This document shows positions 24,344 to 30,213 of a stretch of DNA of 43,265 nucleotides, one piece after another. Position 1 is the stretch's first letter. Every line of letters begins with the position of its first letter. Both the position numbers and the translations under genes were made by a program. The stretch is from positions 1 through 43,265 of the forward strand of contig NZ_BSUG01000033.1 of assembly GCF_030161475.1 (NCBI RefSeq), given 5' to 3'. The stretch comes from Tetragenococcus halophilus subsp. flandriensis (GTDB lineage: Bacteria; Bacillota; Bacilli; Lactobacillales; Enterococcaceae). The notes beneath the pieces are model-generated. The model saw only the letters and a program-made list of their open reading frames with translations, had not been told where the DNA came from and did no database searches.

Positions 24344-24523
24344 TCACTCCGTTTCTTCAAGTGTCTTTCTGGCTATGTCTACAATGCTTTCTTTTATTTT
24401 CTGATAATCATCTTCATAATATTTTTTATCACTTAAAAATACGTGAAAATCAATTCCTAGCTCTTTGATTAAACGGACCTGCACATCATGTTTATTCATG
24501 AAATTATTATTTCTATTTTCCAT
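24344..24523 (-). CDS. Small protein of the LexA-box operon
   Basis: A 59-residue protein starting at the ATG at 24523, eight bases after AAAGGAG on the minus strand. The GTG nine bases upstream lies within the ribosome site. It is helical and charged (KHDVQVRLIKELGIDFHVFLSDKKYYEDDYQKIKESIVDIARKTLEE in part). No family is recognised. It lies directly behind a LexA-type box and overlaps the ribosome site of the broken YolD-like gene, so it is expected to be induced by DNA damage. It has no TM segment or zinc motif. Confidence 0.72.
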   Translation of the reverse strand: MENRNNNFMNKHDVQVRLIKELGIDFHVFLSDKKYYEDDYQKIKESIVDIARKTLEETE

Positions 24524-24556
24524 AAAAATCACTCCTTTATCTTTAAATGTATTAAA

Positions 24557-24587
24557 CGAACAAAAGTTCGAAAGGTAAAGCGAACAA
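24557..24587 (-). promoter_or_regulatory. LexA (SOS) box within a leftward promoter
   Basis: CGAAC-AAAA-GTTCG at 24557-24570 matches the Gram-positive LexA/DinR pattern CGAAC-N4-GTTCG perfectly in both arms. On the minus strand it lies between a possible -35 TTTACC and a -10-like TTTAAT, 17 bases apart. A second half-site, CGAAC, lies at 24580-24584. Binding of host LexA would block the two leftward genes until DNA damage. Confidence 0.75.
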
Positions 24588-24622
24588 AAGATAAAAAAAT
24601 AAACCTACCTTGAAAAGATAAG

Positions 24623-24649
24623 TTTGCCATTAAATTGCCTTCTACAGTC
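24623..24649 (-). repeat. Dispersed repeat copy A (inverted relative to B and C)
   Basis: On the minus strand: GACTGTAGAAGGC, two bases, then TTTAATGGCAAA. It shares both blocks with copy B at 26130-26161, which lies in the opposite orientation on the other side of the integrase gene, and the first block with copy C at 29332. Confidence 0.8.
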
Positions 24650-24713
24650 CCGCAAAATTTTATTTTTATGTTTTACAAATTGCCTATATACCAAAGTATA
24701 CTTAATATTTTTA

Positions 24714-24960
24714 ATCCACAAAATCCCCACAAAATTTTAAAAAATAACGCAAAACCCACGAAAAATCCACAATTTTTTGTTAACTATAATCAGCTGTAAT
24801 CATTCATATAAAGCGATTTTGCTATTTTATGTCGTATAAAGTATACTGTAATCAGTTACATGAACGCACCATGAGAAAACTTAACCACATGCTATAAAGC
24901 TCCATATCAAGCTTTTTACAAGACCTTATTTTATCACGCCCACAAAACGCCCACAAATTT
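24714..24960. other. attP region with integrase arm sites and candidate core
   Basis: Copies of the short motif CCCACAAAA/CCACAATTTT lie at about 24716, 24727, 24755 (CCCACGAAAA) and 24767 on the left, and at 24939 and 24950 on the right, next to the integrase stop. They look like arm-type integrase sites. Between them is a perfect dyad TGTAA-TCAG-TTACA at 24847-24860, a good candidate for the core where strand exchange happens. No gene lies here. The position between lysis/accessory genes and int is the usual place of attP. Confidence 0.68.
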
Positions 24961-26111
24961 TATTTCTTTTGAACAATATTATTAATAAAGTCATCTTGAA
25001 TTGTGCGATTTTTTTGTTGAATATCTTCGCTTAATGAAGAATAGTATTCTAAAGTCGTACTAGCATTTTTATGACCTAGTTGTTTCTGTGTGTAAATCAT
25101 ATCAGCACCAGCTAAAACTAGCATATCTGTTCTGGTATGCCTAAAAGCGTGGGAGGTAACACGTTCAATCTCTGCAGCTTTGCAACGTTTTGTAATAAAT
25201 TTATTGATCGCTGCATTTGTGATAGGTTCTCCTAAATCGTTAGGGAACAAATATTGTCTATGATTTAAGCTTACAATCTTCTTTTTGTAATTTTTTTCTG
25301 CTAGATAATCTTTTAATATTGCTGACAAAACTGCAGGCGTGTCAACTGTTCTTTTTGATTCGAAATTTTTCGTGTTTTTAAAATCTTTTTTTCTTTTGTA
25401 ATCAAAAGCTTTATTAATGCTAATCTGATTATTTTTTAAGTCAACATCTGTTTCCAGCAAGCCATTAATTTCTTCAAATCTAGCTCCTATAAACATCATT
25501 GTAAGTGTAGCAAATTTAGAACTTGAATTTGTAGCTTCTGACACGCTCTCTAAGAGCTTTTTCCACTCGTCCATACTAAGTTCCTTTTTACGTTCTCCAG
25601 ACGTGTCACGACCATTTATGACCGATTTACGAGCAGGATTAAAGCGAAGGATTCCATTATCAACAGCTTCTATAAAAACAGACTTACAAACTTTATGATA
25701 GTCTTTAACAGTTTCTTTTGAAAGCTGTTTGCCACTTGGATTATTTCTAACGGTTTTGTTGCTCAAAAAGTTTATAAATTTTTGATAGGTTATTTTGTTT
25801 AAATCGTTAATAAAATAATTTTCTCCGAAAAACTCAAGTAAATATCTTCTTGTCGTAAGTATTTTCTTTTTGCGCTCTTCACCTACTTTATTTTTCTTGA
25901 AAGTTTCAAACCACAAATCAAAAAAATCAAGCAACTTTGTCTTGTTTGGGTCAATGCCTTGTTGTACACTAGCTCTTTCATTTGCTTCCCAATCTCGGCA
26001 TTCTTTTTTTGTTTTGAAGGTTCGTTGTTTTTCAATCCATTTTTTCGTAATTGGATTTTTAATGCGGATTCGCATTTTATATCCGTTTTTAACTTTTTTT
26101 GGTTCTGCCAT
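24960..26111 (-). CDS. int: Site-specific tyrosine recombinase (integrase)
   Basis: A 383-residue integrase, starting at ATG 26111 behind AAAGGATTG on the minus strand. Residues 1-55 are an AP2-like arm-binding domain (KNGYKMRIRIKNPITKKWIEKQRTF). The SAM-like core-binding domain spans about 65-170. The catalytic domain shows the arginine in FIGARFEEINGLL, the H-x-x-R box in HAFRHTRTD, the LGHKNASTTLEYY box and the nucleophile tyrosine near residue 363. It inserts the phage DNA into the host chromosome at attB. The gene is transcribed away from the repressor, and its end abuts the right-hand arm sites of attP. Confidence 0.96.
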   Translation of the reverse strand: MAEPKKVKNGYKMRIRIKNPITKKWIEKQRTFKTKKECRDWEANERASVQQGIDPNKTKLLDFFDLWFETFKKNKVGEERKKKILTTRRYLLEFFGENYFINDLNKITYQKFINFLSNKTVRNNPSGKQLSKETVKDYHKVCKSVFIEAVDNGILRFNPARKSVINGRDTSGERKKELSMDEWKKLLESVSEATNSSSKFATLTMMFIGARFEEINGLLETDVDLKNNQISINKAFDYKRKKDFKNTKNFESKRTVDTPAVLSAILKDYLAEKNYKKKIVSLNHRQYLFPNDLGEPITNAAINKFITKRCKAAEIERVTSHAFRHTRTDMLVLAGADMIYTQKQLGHKNASTTLEYYSSLSEDIQQKNRTIQDDFINNIVQKK

Positions 26112-26129
26112 TTTTTATCAATCCTTTTT

Positions 26130-26161
26130 GACTGTAGAAGGCTGTTGATTTTAATGGCAAA
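26130..26161 (+). repeat. Dispersed repeat copy B
   Basis: GACTGTAGAAGGC, seven bases, then TTTAATGGCAAA. It lies in the leader of the integrase gene and, with copy A, forms an inverted pair around attP and int. The end of the repeat, ATGGCAAA, opens a 19-codon frame that I do not regard as a gene. Confidence 0.8.
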
Positions 26162-26204
26162 TCCCCATAGCGGAATTGCACCGCTACAAGCTACTAAGTG
26201 GGGA
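26162..26204. other. Stem-loop in the intergenic region upstream of int
   Basis: TCCCCA (26162-26167) pairs with TGGGGA (26199-26204), and directly inside it TAGCGG (26168-26173) pairs with CCGCTA (26181-26186), with a 12-base bulge on one side. The two stems could stack. On the minus strand this lies in the leader between the Ltp-like gene and int, and could stop or process transcripts. The rest of 26205-26273 has no recognisable gene. Confidence 0.5.
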
Positions 26205-26273
26205 CGAGACTAAAACGCCCAGATTTAAAATCCGAGCAATAACTACGAATTACTAAGTTAGGGTAAGCCAATT

Positions 26274-26957
26274 TTATTGGCTCAAGTTATCTACTGCATA
26301 TTGTGCTTGCTCTGGCGTAAAGCTTTCTCCAGCTTCAGAAACCAATTGATCATAAATGGCATCTACAGACATGTCCATAGTGTCTTGATAATTTTCGGCT
26401 TTTCTCAAAGCATTTTCATTGTAGTCTGCTTCCACATTATCGATAGCATATTGGGCAGCCTCTTCGGGAAATTGTTCGCCTGCGTCAGATGTTAGCTGAT
26501 CGTACAAACCTTGTTCGGACATATTCATCGTACCGACATAAGATTCAGCCTTATTCAAAGCTGATTGATACTCTCGAGGCACGTCGGTATCTTCTTCAGC
26601 TTCCTCCGGTTCACTAGACTCTTCCGAAGAATCCATTATAAATTCTTCGCTTTCTTCTGTTTCTTCCGCAGGCTCTTCTGTGCTTTCTTCAGAGGATTCT
26701 TCTGAACTTTTCGCAGTTTCCTCAGTTGACTCTTCCGAAGATTCTTCTGTACTTTCTACAGTACTTGTAGCTATCGTAGATTCTTCTGTAGCTACGCTTT
26801 CCTCTGGTTCATCTTCTGTAAACGCTGAAACACCCAACGCACTTAAGATAAGAACAACAATAGAAGCATTTCTTTTTGCCTTACTAGGTGACTTTTTGAT
26901 AAAGTACCAAATACCAACCGCTGAAGCTATAAATAACACCGAAAAAATAAAACTCAT
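26274..26957 (-). CDS. Ltp-like membrane protein, probable superinfection exclusion
   Basis: A 227-residue protein. Two hydrophobic segments (about 1-19 and 30-47) are followed by about 80 residues rich in Ser, Thr and Glu, a likely wall-spanning spacer. Two repeats of the Ltp domain follow, each with the phrase A-L-x-K-A-E-x-Y-x-x-T/G-M-x-M-S-x-x-x-(I/L)-Y-D-Q-L and ending AQYA(I/V)DN. Ltp of Streptococcus phage TP-J34 blocks DNA injection by other phages, perhaps by acting on the tape measure. There is no lipobox cysteine here, so it would be anchored by its amino-terminal helices. Leftward transcription places it with the repressor, so it is expressed in the lysogen. Confidence 0.83.
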   Translation of the reverse strand: MSFIFSVLFIASAVGIWYFIKKSPSKAKRNASIVVLILSALGVSAFTEDEPEESVATEESTIATSTVESTEESSEESTEETAKSSEESSEESTEEPAEETEESEEFIMDSSEESSEPEEAEEDTDVPREYQSALNKAESYVGTMNMSEQGLYDQLTSDAGEQFPEEAAQYAIDNVEADYNENALRKAENYQDTMDMSVDAIYDQLVSEAGESFTPEQAQYAVDNLSQ

Positions 26958-26988
26958 TTTTAATACTCCTTTAAATTATTATTATATA

Positions 26989-27297
26989 TTATTGCACAAC
27001 TGTATGCGTATGTTTTACTCGCCATTTTTCGAGCTTGATTTTTAACCAAAAACCATAGATCCCTATGGTGATAAATGTCAATAGCAACCACTTTATCCAG
27101 TTGCCAAATAGCTGTATAGCAGTACCATCAAAATACAGTCTTTTTCCCTCAATAATAGTATGTTTTATTTTCCAATTGTATAACATACATAACCCCCAAG
27201 GCGCACAAATACCGAGAGTAAATACCGTAATAAGCACCGCCAAAATAGATGTACCAATATAAGTTGCTAAACCACCGTCAAAATAAGATTTTTCCAT
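26989..27297 (-). CDS. DUF898-like small membrane protein
   Basis: A 102-residue membrane protein. It carries the repeated phrase YFDG (residues 5-8 and about 55-58) and a W-K-x-K-H-T-type end to each half (NWKIKHTIIEG, KWRVKHTH), with hydrophobic segments near 13-41 and 65-88. This duplicated pattern fits DUF898/YjgN-like proteins. Its role is unknown. It lies between the repressor and the Ltp-like gene and is co-oriented with both, which suggests a lysogenic or exclusion function. A TATAAT on the minus strand (27315-27320) lies 18 bases upstream of the start. Confidence 0.75.
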   Translation of the reverse strand: MEKSYFDGGLATYIGTSILAVLITVFTLGICAPWGLCMLYNWKIKHTIIEGKRLYFDGTAIQLFGNWIKWLLLTFITIGIYGFWLKIKLEKWRVKHTHTVVQ

Positions 27298-27314
27298 TTC
27301 ACTCTTCCTTTTTT

Positions 27315-27320
27315 ATTATA
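27315..27320 (-). promoter_or_regulatory. -10 element for the leftward exclusion genes
   Basis: The minus strand reads TATAAT, followed 18 bases later by the ATG of the DUF898-like gene with GGAAGAG between. No good -35 is visible. It could give repressor-independent expression of the two membrane proteins. Confidence 0.5.
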
Positions 27321-27413
27321 CTAAACTAACCCTAAATATTTACATGACAACAGCAAAATTACTCCCTTTTGTTATTTTATTATTTTGCACACCTCCTTTA
27401 TAAATAAACCCAA

Positions 27414-27429
27414 GCAGGGAAGCCCCTGC
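27414..27429 (-). terminator. Terminator of the repressor gene
   Basis: GCAGGG (27414-27419) pairs with CCCTGC (27424-27429) around a four-base loop. On the minus strand it lies just after the repressor stop and is followed by T-rich sequence (TTGGGTTTATTT). It separates cI from the exclusion genes. Confidence 0.65.
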
Positions 27430-27434
27430 AAGGA

Positions 27435-28130
27435 TTAGAACACAACTTTACCGACTATACGAATATTGTTAGTACCATTAGCCAAAATATCATCGTAGTC
27501 TTGATTTAAGCTTACCAAACGTAGGTTATCTTTTTCAAGGTAAACTTTTTTGATGTAAGCTTGTTCGTCGATTTGTACTACCATAATTGCCCCGTTAATA
27601 GGGTTGGGATATTTTTCCACAAAAATGATTTCCCCGTCCTCAAACGTGGGCACCATTGAATTACCCGATATCTTAAAGGCTAGATCGTAGTGGTTAGGAA
27701 CTTCTCCTTCATAGGGAACATATTCACCATACGTAGGATCGAGATCAAGGATACCTGTTCCAGCCGAAGCTAAGGATTGTAGGTAAATATCATTTTCTTG
27801 ATACTCACTTATATCAATTATTTTATTTTGCTCTTCCAGTTCGTGTTGTGCGTAGCTATATACTTTATTTTGTCTCTCATTGTTTAATTGGCTATATATA
27901 GTAGTAATATCTAAAGGCATGTCATTTGTTTCGATTCCTAAAATATCCGTAACAGGAATATTTAACGCTTTGGACAATTTAACAATGTTATCACGTCTCA
28001 TGTTCTCAATCATTCCGTTTTCCCATTTACGGACCGTTGATTTTCCTACTCCGACTTTATCCCCGAGTTGTTCCAACGTCATATTATTTTCTAATCTTTT
28101 TATTCTTATTATGTTATTAATTTCATACAC
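27435..28130 (-). CDS. cI: CI-like repressor (XRE helix-turn-helix plus S24 peptidase)
   Basis: A 231-residue LexA/CI-type repressor. The helix-turn-helix is at about 14-50 (MTLEQLGDKVGVGKSTVRKWENG). The autocleavage Ala-Gly is in SLASAGTGIL near 110. The S24 catalytic serine is in ISGNSMVPTFEDGEIIFVEK and the lysine in AYIKKVYLE. RecA-stimulated self-cleavage would induce the prophage. The GTG at 28130 overlaps the ribosome site AGGAGGTG, while an in-frame ATT at 28121-28119 is at ideal distance and would give a typical family start (NNIIRIKRLENN). The real start is therefore unsure. Confidence 0.93.
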   Translation of the reverse strand: MYEINNIIRIKRLENNMTLEQLGDKVGVGKSTVRKWENGMIENMRRDNIVKLSKALNIPVTDILGIETNDMPLDITTIYSQLNNERQNKVYSYAQHELEEQNKIIDISEYQENDIYLQSLASAGTGILDLDPTYGEYVPYEGEVPNHYDLAFKISGNSMVPTFEDGEIIFVEKYPNPINGAIMVVQIDEQAYIKKVYLEKDNLRLVSLNQDYDDILANGTNNIRIVGKVVF

Positions 28131-28150
28131 CTCCTGTTTTCCATATTTAT

Positions 28151-28298
28151 ATTATAACACAAAAGTGTCTTAAAAGATACTTATAATTTCAAAATATGGA
28201 TAAAAATATTTTCTATCAAAAAAAATGTGTCTTTTATGCTACTTTTCTATTGACACTATATTTTAACCATGGTACATTAAAAGTGTCCTAAATGACAC
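28151..28298. promoter_or_regulatory. Immunity control region: divergent promoters and three operators
   Basis: The leftward promoter for cI has a TGTTATAAT extended -10 (28151-28156 on the plus strand as ATTATA). The rightward promoter has TTGACA at 28250-28255 and TACATT at 28273-28278, 17 bases apart. Three 16-bp sites of the type GTGTC-N6-GACAC are present: GTGTCTTAAAAGATAC (28165-28180), GTGTCTTTTATGCTAC (28227-28242) and GTGTCCTAAATGACAC (28283-28298). The first overlaps the -35 region of the cI promoter. The third lies just downstream of the rightward -10. They are the expected CI and Cro binding sites. Confidence 0.85.
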
Positions 28299-28310
28299 GG
28301 AGGTGATTAC

Positions 28311-28538
28311 ATGAAATCAAATTTATTTTTAGGGCAATTAAAAGTAAATGGTAGAAATGTAGATTGGTTAGTTAACCAAATGCAAAACCATGGACGGTAT
28401 ATTTCAAAATCTACGATTTATAAAAAGTTGCGAGGAGATTCCGAATTTACAGCTGGAGAAATTAAAACAATATCGGAGATTATGAATTTTTCTGAAAAAG
28501 AAATGTACGATATTTTTTTTGAAGAATTAGTGTCCTAA
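28311..28538 (+). CDS. Cro-like regulator
   Basis: A 75-residue protein behind ACGGAGGTGA, the first gene of the rightward operon. Its pattern (KVNGRNVDWLVNQMQNHGRYISKSTIYKKLRGDSEFTAGEIKTISEIMNFSEKEMYDIFF) is that of phage Cro/antirepressor-type helix-turn-helix proteins, with the recognition helix at SKSTIYKKLRG. It should compete with CI on the three operators and favour lytic growth. The stop codon lies inside a fourth operator-like palindrome. Confidence 0.85.
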   Translation: MKSNLFLGQLKVNGRNVDWLVNQMQNHGRYISKSTIYKKLRGDSEFTAGEIKTISEIMNFSEKEMYDIFFEELVS

Positions 28539-28545
28539 AAGACAC
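28530..28545 (+). promoter_or_regulatory. Fourth operator, overlapping the cro stop codon
   Basis: GTGTCCTAAAAGACAC is a perfect palindrome of the same type as the three immunity operators. It includes the last two codons and the stop of cro. It lies 250 bases downstream of the rightward promoter, so it could act by looping or by blocking elongation into the early genes. Confidence 0.8.
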
Positions 28546-28565
28546 AAAGAACAGGAGGCATAGAA

Positions 28566-28709
28566 ATGAAAGAGACAAATTATGCAAAAGAATCAAATGA
28601 AGCACGAATTCAAATAATAAGATATTGCGTTGTCGAACTTAACCATGCATTTCAAAGAAAAGATTCTGCCATGGTAACAGCCATAGCAGAAATTCTTAAG
28701 AATATTTAG
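28566..28709 (+). CDS. Small hypothetical protein after cro
   Basis: A 47-residue protein behind CAGGAGGCATAGAA. It is helical (NEARIQIIRYCVVELNHAFQRKDSAMVTAIAEILKNI) with no recognisable domain. The ribosome-site region is almost identical to that of the next gene (AGGAGGCATAGAAATG), suggesting a duplicated leader. It is probably transcribed from the rightward promoter. Confidence 0.68.
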   Translation: MKETNYAKESNEARIQIIRYCVVELNHAFQRKDSAMVTAIAEILKNI

Positions 28710-28753
28710 TTATCAATTGAGGTAATTATATCAAATGAATTGGAGGCATAGAA

Positions 28754-28939
28754 ATGGAAATCACAATCACAGGAACGCCAGAGGAAATAAAAGAACTGTT
28801 CCGAACTGATGAGGACAGTAGGGAACAGTTAAAATTCAAAGCTTCCGACTTAGCAAAAGCAACGGTAATGGGTAATTCCGAAAAAGAAACAATAAAATTT
28901 AGCAATGAACCTAAAGAAAATAAAAAAATTAATTCTTAA
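28754..28939 (+). CDS. Small hypothetical early protein
   Basis: A 61-residue protein behind GGAGGCATAGAA. It starts with a strand (EITITGTPEEIKELF) followed by a helix, a common shape in small phage early proteins, and ends in a charged tail. Its last eleven bases overlap the end of the leftward Cas2-like gene, so the two are convergent. No family is recognised. Confidence 0.68.
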   Translation: MEITITGTPEEIKELFRTDEDSREQLKFKASDLAKATVMGNSEKETIKFSNEPKENKKINS

Positions 28940-29213
28940 ATATTTCTTTTTTGATAAATTCACGTTCTTTTTCTCCAACGTCAGCTTGACCAGCATAGTT
29001 ATCGACTAATTCACAAATAAACAAAGAGTCATTTTCGTCAATAACATTCTCAAGCTTATTACTCATTTGATTAGGAGTTAGATTTGATCTTACCAACCAA
29101 AAAGATTTTTGCAAATTAATGTAAGAACCAAAGCTTTTAATGGCGTCAAACACATCTTCATACTTTTGACCAGGTTCGCTAAGGTCGTAACTAATCATAT
29201 ATGGCTTACTCAT
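28929..29213 (-). CDS. Cas2-like/SinR-type small protein, antisense to the early operon
   Basis: A 94-residue protein starting behind GAAGGGAGGTGG on the minus strand. The opening strand YMISYDLSEPGQKYEDVFDAI, the middle SFWLVRSNLTPNQMSNKL and the strand ENDSLFICELVDNYAG give a ferredoxin-like pattern close to Cas2-like or 'SinR family' stand-alone proteins. No other cas gene and no repeat array is present. It has its own extended -10 promoter at 29237-29242 and is the only leftward gene in the rightward early region. It probably is an accessory gene. Nuclease activity is not established for this subgroup. Confidence 0.72.
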   Translation of the reverse strand: MSKPYMISYDLSEPGQKYEDVFDAIKSFGSYINLQKSFWLVRSNLTPNQMSNKLENVIDENDSLFICELVDNYAGQADVGEKEREFIKKEIFKN

Positions 29214-29236
29214 TTAACCACCTCCCTTCAGAGGTA

Positions 29237-29242
29237 ATTATA
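29237..29242 (-). promoter_or_regulatory. Extended -10 promoter of the Cas2-like gene
   Basis: The minus strand reads TGTTATAAT followed within about 24 bases by the ATG and a strong ribosome site. The -35 is weak. It would allow expression in the lysogen, when the rightward promoter is off. Confidence 0.6.
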
Positions 29243-29276
29243 ACAAACAAAATAAAATCAGAAAGGAGTTATTTAA

Positions 29277-29297
29277 ATGGGAAAAACACTTGAGTAA
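29277..29297 (+). other. Six-codon micro-frame with strong ribosome site
   Basis: AAAGGAG is followed eight bases later by ATG GGA AAA ACA CTT GAG TAA. A full-strength ribosome site on six codons suggests a leader peptide or the remnant of a deleted gene. I see nothing else in 29298-29331. Confidence 0.35.
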
Positions 29298-29331
29298 CAA
29301 AATATTATAAATAAATTTCTTCAAAAAAAAT

Positions 29332-29361
29332 GACTGTAGAAGGCGAGTGATGATAATGGCA
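29332..29361 (+). repeat. Dispersed repeat copy C, covering a gene start
   Basis: GACTGTAGAAGGC, then GAGTGATGA and TAATGGCA. It matches copy B at most positions over 30 bases, and here it provides the ribosome site and start codon of the gene at 29356. Confidence 0.75.
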
Positions 29362-29628
29362 CTTGTAGAAGAAATTGAAAAAATCGTTAATGAACAAGTA
29401 GATAAAAGAATGAATGAACTATCTAATGAAATATTCTTTTTGAAGCCGTGGTTAACCATGGGACCTATAAAAGAAATTTTAGATAAAAACTCACGTTGGA
29501 TTATTGATAACTTATGTACAAAAGAATTTGAGAATAAAGGTTTAGTAAAAAAAGTAGGCGGACAATGGCACTTTAAAAATCCAGAATTTGTCAAATATAT
29601 ACATGATGTCTGGTGGAAAGAAGTTTAA
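29356..29628 (+). CDS. Putative DNA-binding early protein
   Basis: A 90-residue protein starting at ATG 29356, eight bases after AAGGCGAG; ATG 29350 and GTG 29347 are too close. Residues 1-30 are a coiled coil (ALVEEIEKIVNEQVDKRMNEL). Residues 35-90 look like a small winged helix (PWLTMGPIKEILDKNSRWIIDNL, KVGGQWHFKNPEFVKYIHDVWW), as in DUF771-type or excisionase-type phage proteins. It may bind DNA, but the exact family is not certain. It shares its start region with dispersed repeats flanking int. Confidence 0.68.
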   Translation: MALVEEIEKIVNEQVDKRMNELSNEIFFLKPWLTMGPIKEILDKNSRWIIDNLCTKEFENKGLVKKVGGQWHFKNPEFVKYIHDVWWKEV

Positions 29629-29643
29629 GGAGGAAGTAGAGCA

Positions 29644-29793
29644 ATGAAAGACAAAACAATCATAAGCTTATTTGCGATTATGATTATTGCAATGATTTTA
29701 CCAATTACTCTTTTGTGGAAAGCTCTTATTATTGTTCCAGCGTTAGAAATTTTATTAATTGGTTGGGACGAAGAAAAGGAGGTAAAAGAATGA
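29644..29793 (+). CDS. Small membrane protein
   Basis: A 49-residue protein behind AAGGAGGAAG. Residues about 4-40 are almost entirely hydrophobic (IISLFAIMIIAMILPITLL, then ALIIVPALEILLIGW), giving one long or two short membrane helices, with an acidic/basic tail. The ATGA overlap with the next gene indicates coupling. Small membrane proteins in the early region sometimes inhibit host functions, but nothing in the sequence shows which. Confidence 0.68.
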   Translation: MKDKTIISLFAIMIIAMILPITLLWKALIIVPALEILLIGWDEEKEVKE

Positions 29794-29915
29794 CACGAAC
29801 AGCATTGTTAGAAGTAGGCAAACAACAAGCAGATAGTTGGCTAATTGATAACTGGCAACAAATTAAAGCAAAGCAGAATATAACTATAAAAAAAGACTTC
29901 GCTAACGGCAATTAG
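29790..29915 (+). CDS. Small hypothetical early protein
   Basis: A 41-residue protein whose ATG overlaps the stop of the membrane protein; AAAAGGAGG lies upstream. It is helical (LLEVGKQQADSWLIDNWQQIKAKQ). No family is recognised. Its last codons form part of a hairpin at 29895-29922. Confidence 0.6.
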   Translation: MTRTALLEVGKQQADSWLIDNWQQIKAKQNITIKKDFANGN

Positions 29916-29922
29916 CAAAGTC
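29895..29922 (+). other. Hairpin at the end of the 41-residue gene
   Basis: GACTT and GCTAA pair with TTAGC and AAGTC with one mismatch on each side and a six-base loop. A run of A precedes it but no T run follows, so it is not a standard terminator for rightward transcription. It could stabilise the mRNA or terminate leftward antisense transcripts. Confidence 0.45.
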
Positions 29923-29967
29923 ACAATGATAAATAAACTCGTTTATAGGAGGTATTATAGCACAATT

Positions 29968-30213
29968 ATGAAAATAAAAATAGATGATATCGGCAGAATC
30001 CACATGATTGATGACTTTCATCCGTACGGCTCAATTATTTTCGATGTGATGGACGAAAGAATCGGTGTTTATCAAGATTCAGACGATCCAGAGATACGCA
30101 CAGCATTCGAACACATTGAAGAATCTGCTGAGTTTGAAAAATACGAATTAATCGATGGCTTAAAAGAAGTTATTGAGATATTGGAGGGAAATTATCGTGA
30201 GTACACTTTATGA
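29968..30213 (+). CDS. Hypothetical early protein
   Basis: An 81-residue protein starting at ATG 29968 after ATAGGAGG; an in-frame ATG at 29926 lies upstream of the ribosome site and is rejected. It is acidic and begins with short strands (IKIDDIGRIHMIDDFHPYGSIIFDVMDE), then helices. No family is recognised. Its end overlaps the Gp157-like gene by 17 bases. Confidence 0.7.
   Translation: MKIKIDDIGRIHMIDDFHPYGSIIFDVMDERIGVYQDSDDPEIRTAFEHIEESAEFEKYELIDGLKEVIEILEGNYREYTL

Noticed and set aside
26155-26214. 19-codon frame starting at repeat copy B
   Set aside because: Its ATG belongs to the repeat and its sequence is explained by the stacked hairpin; no ribosome site at normal distance.
26680-27045. 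Rightward 121-codon Ser-rich frame
   Set aside because: It is the complement of the Ser/Glu-rich spacer of the Ltp-like protein, where the repetitive codons leave the other strand open.
28929-29213. A CRISPR-Cas system around the Cas2-like gene
   Set aside because: No repeat-spacer array and no cas1 or effector gene anywhere in the window.
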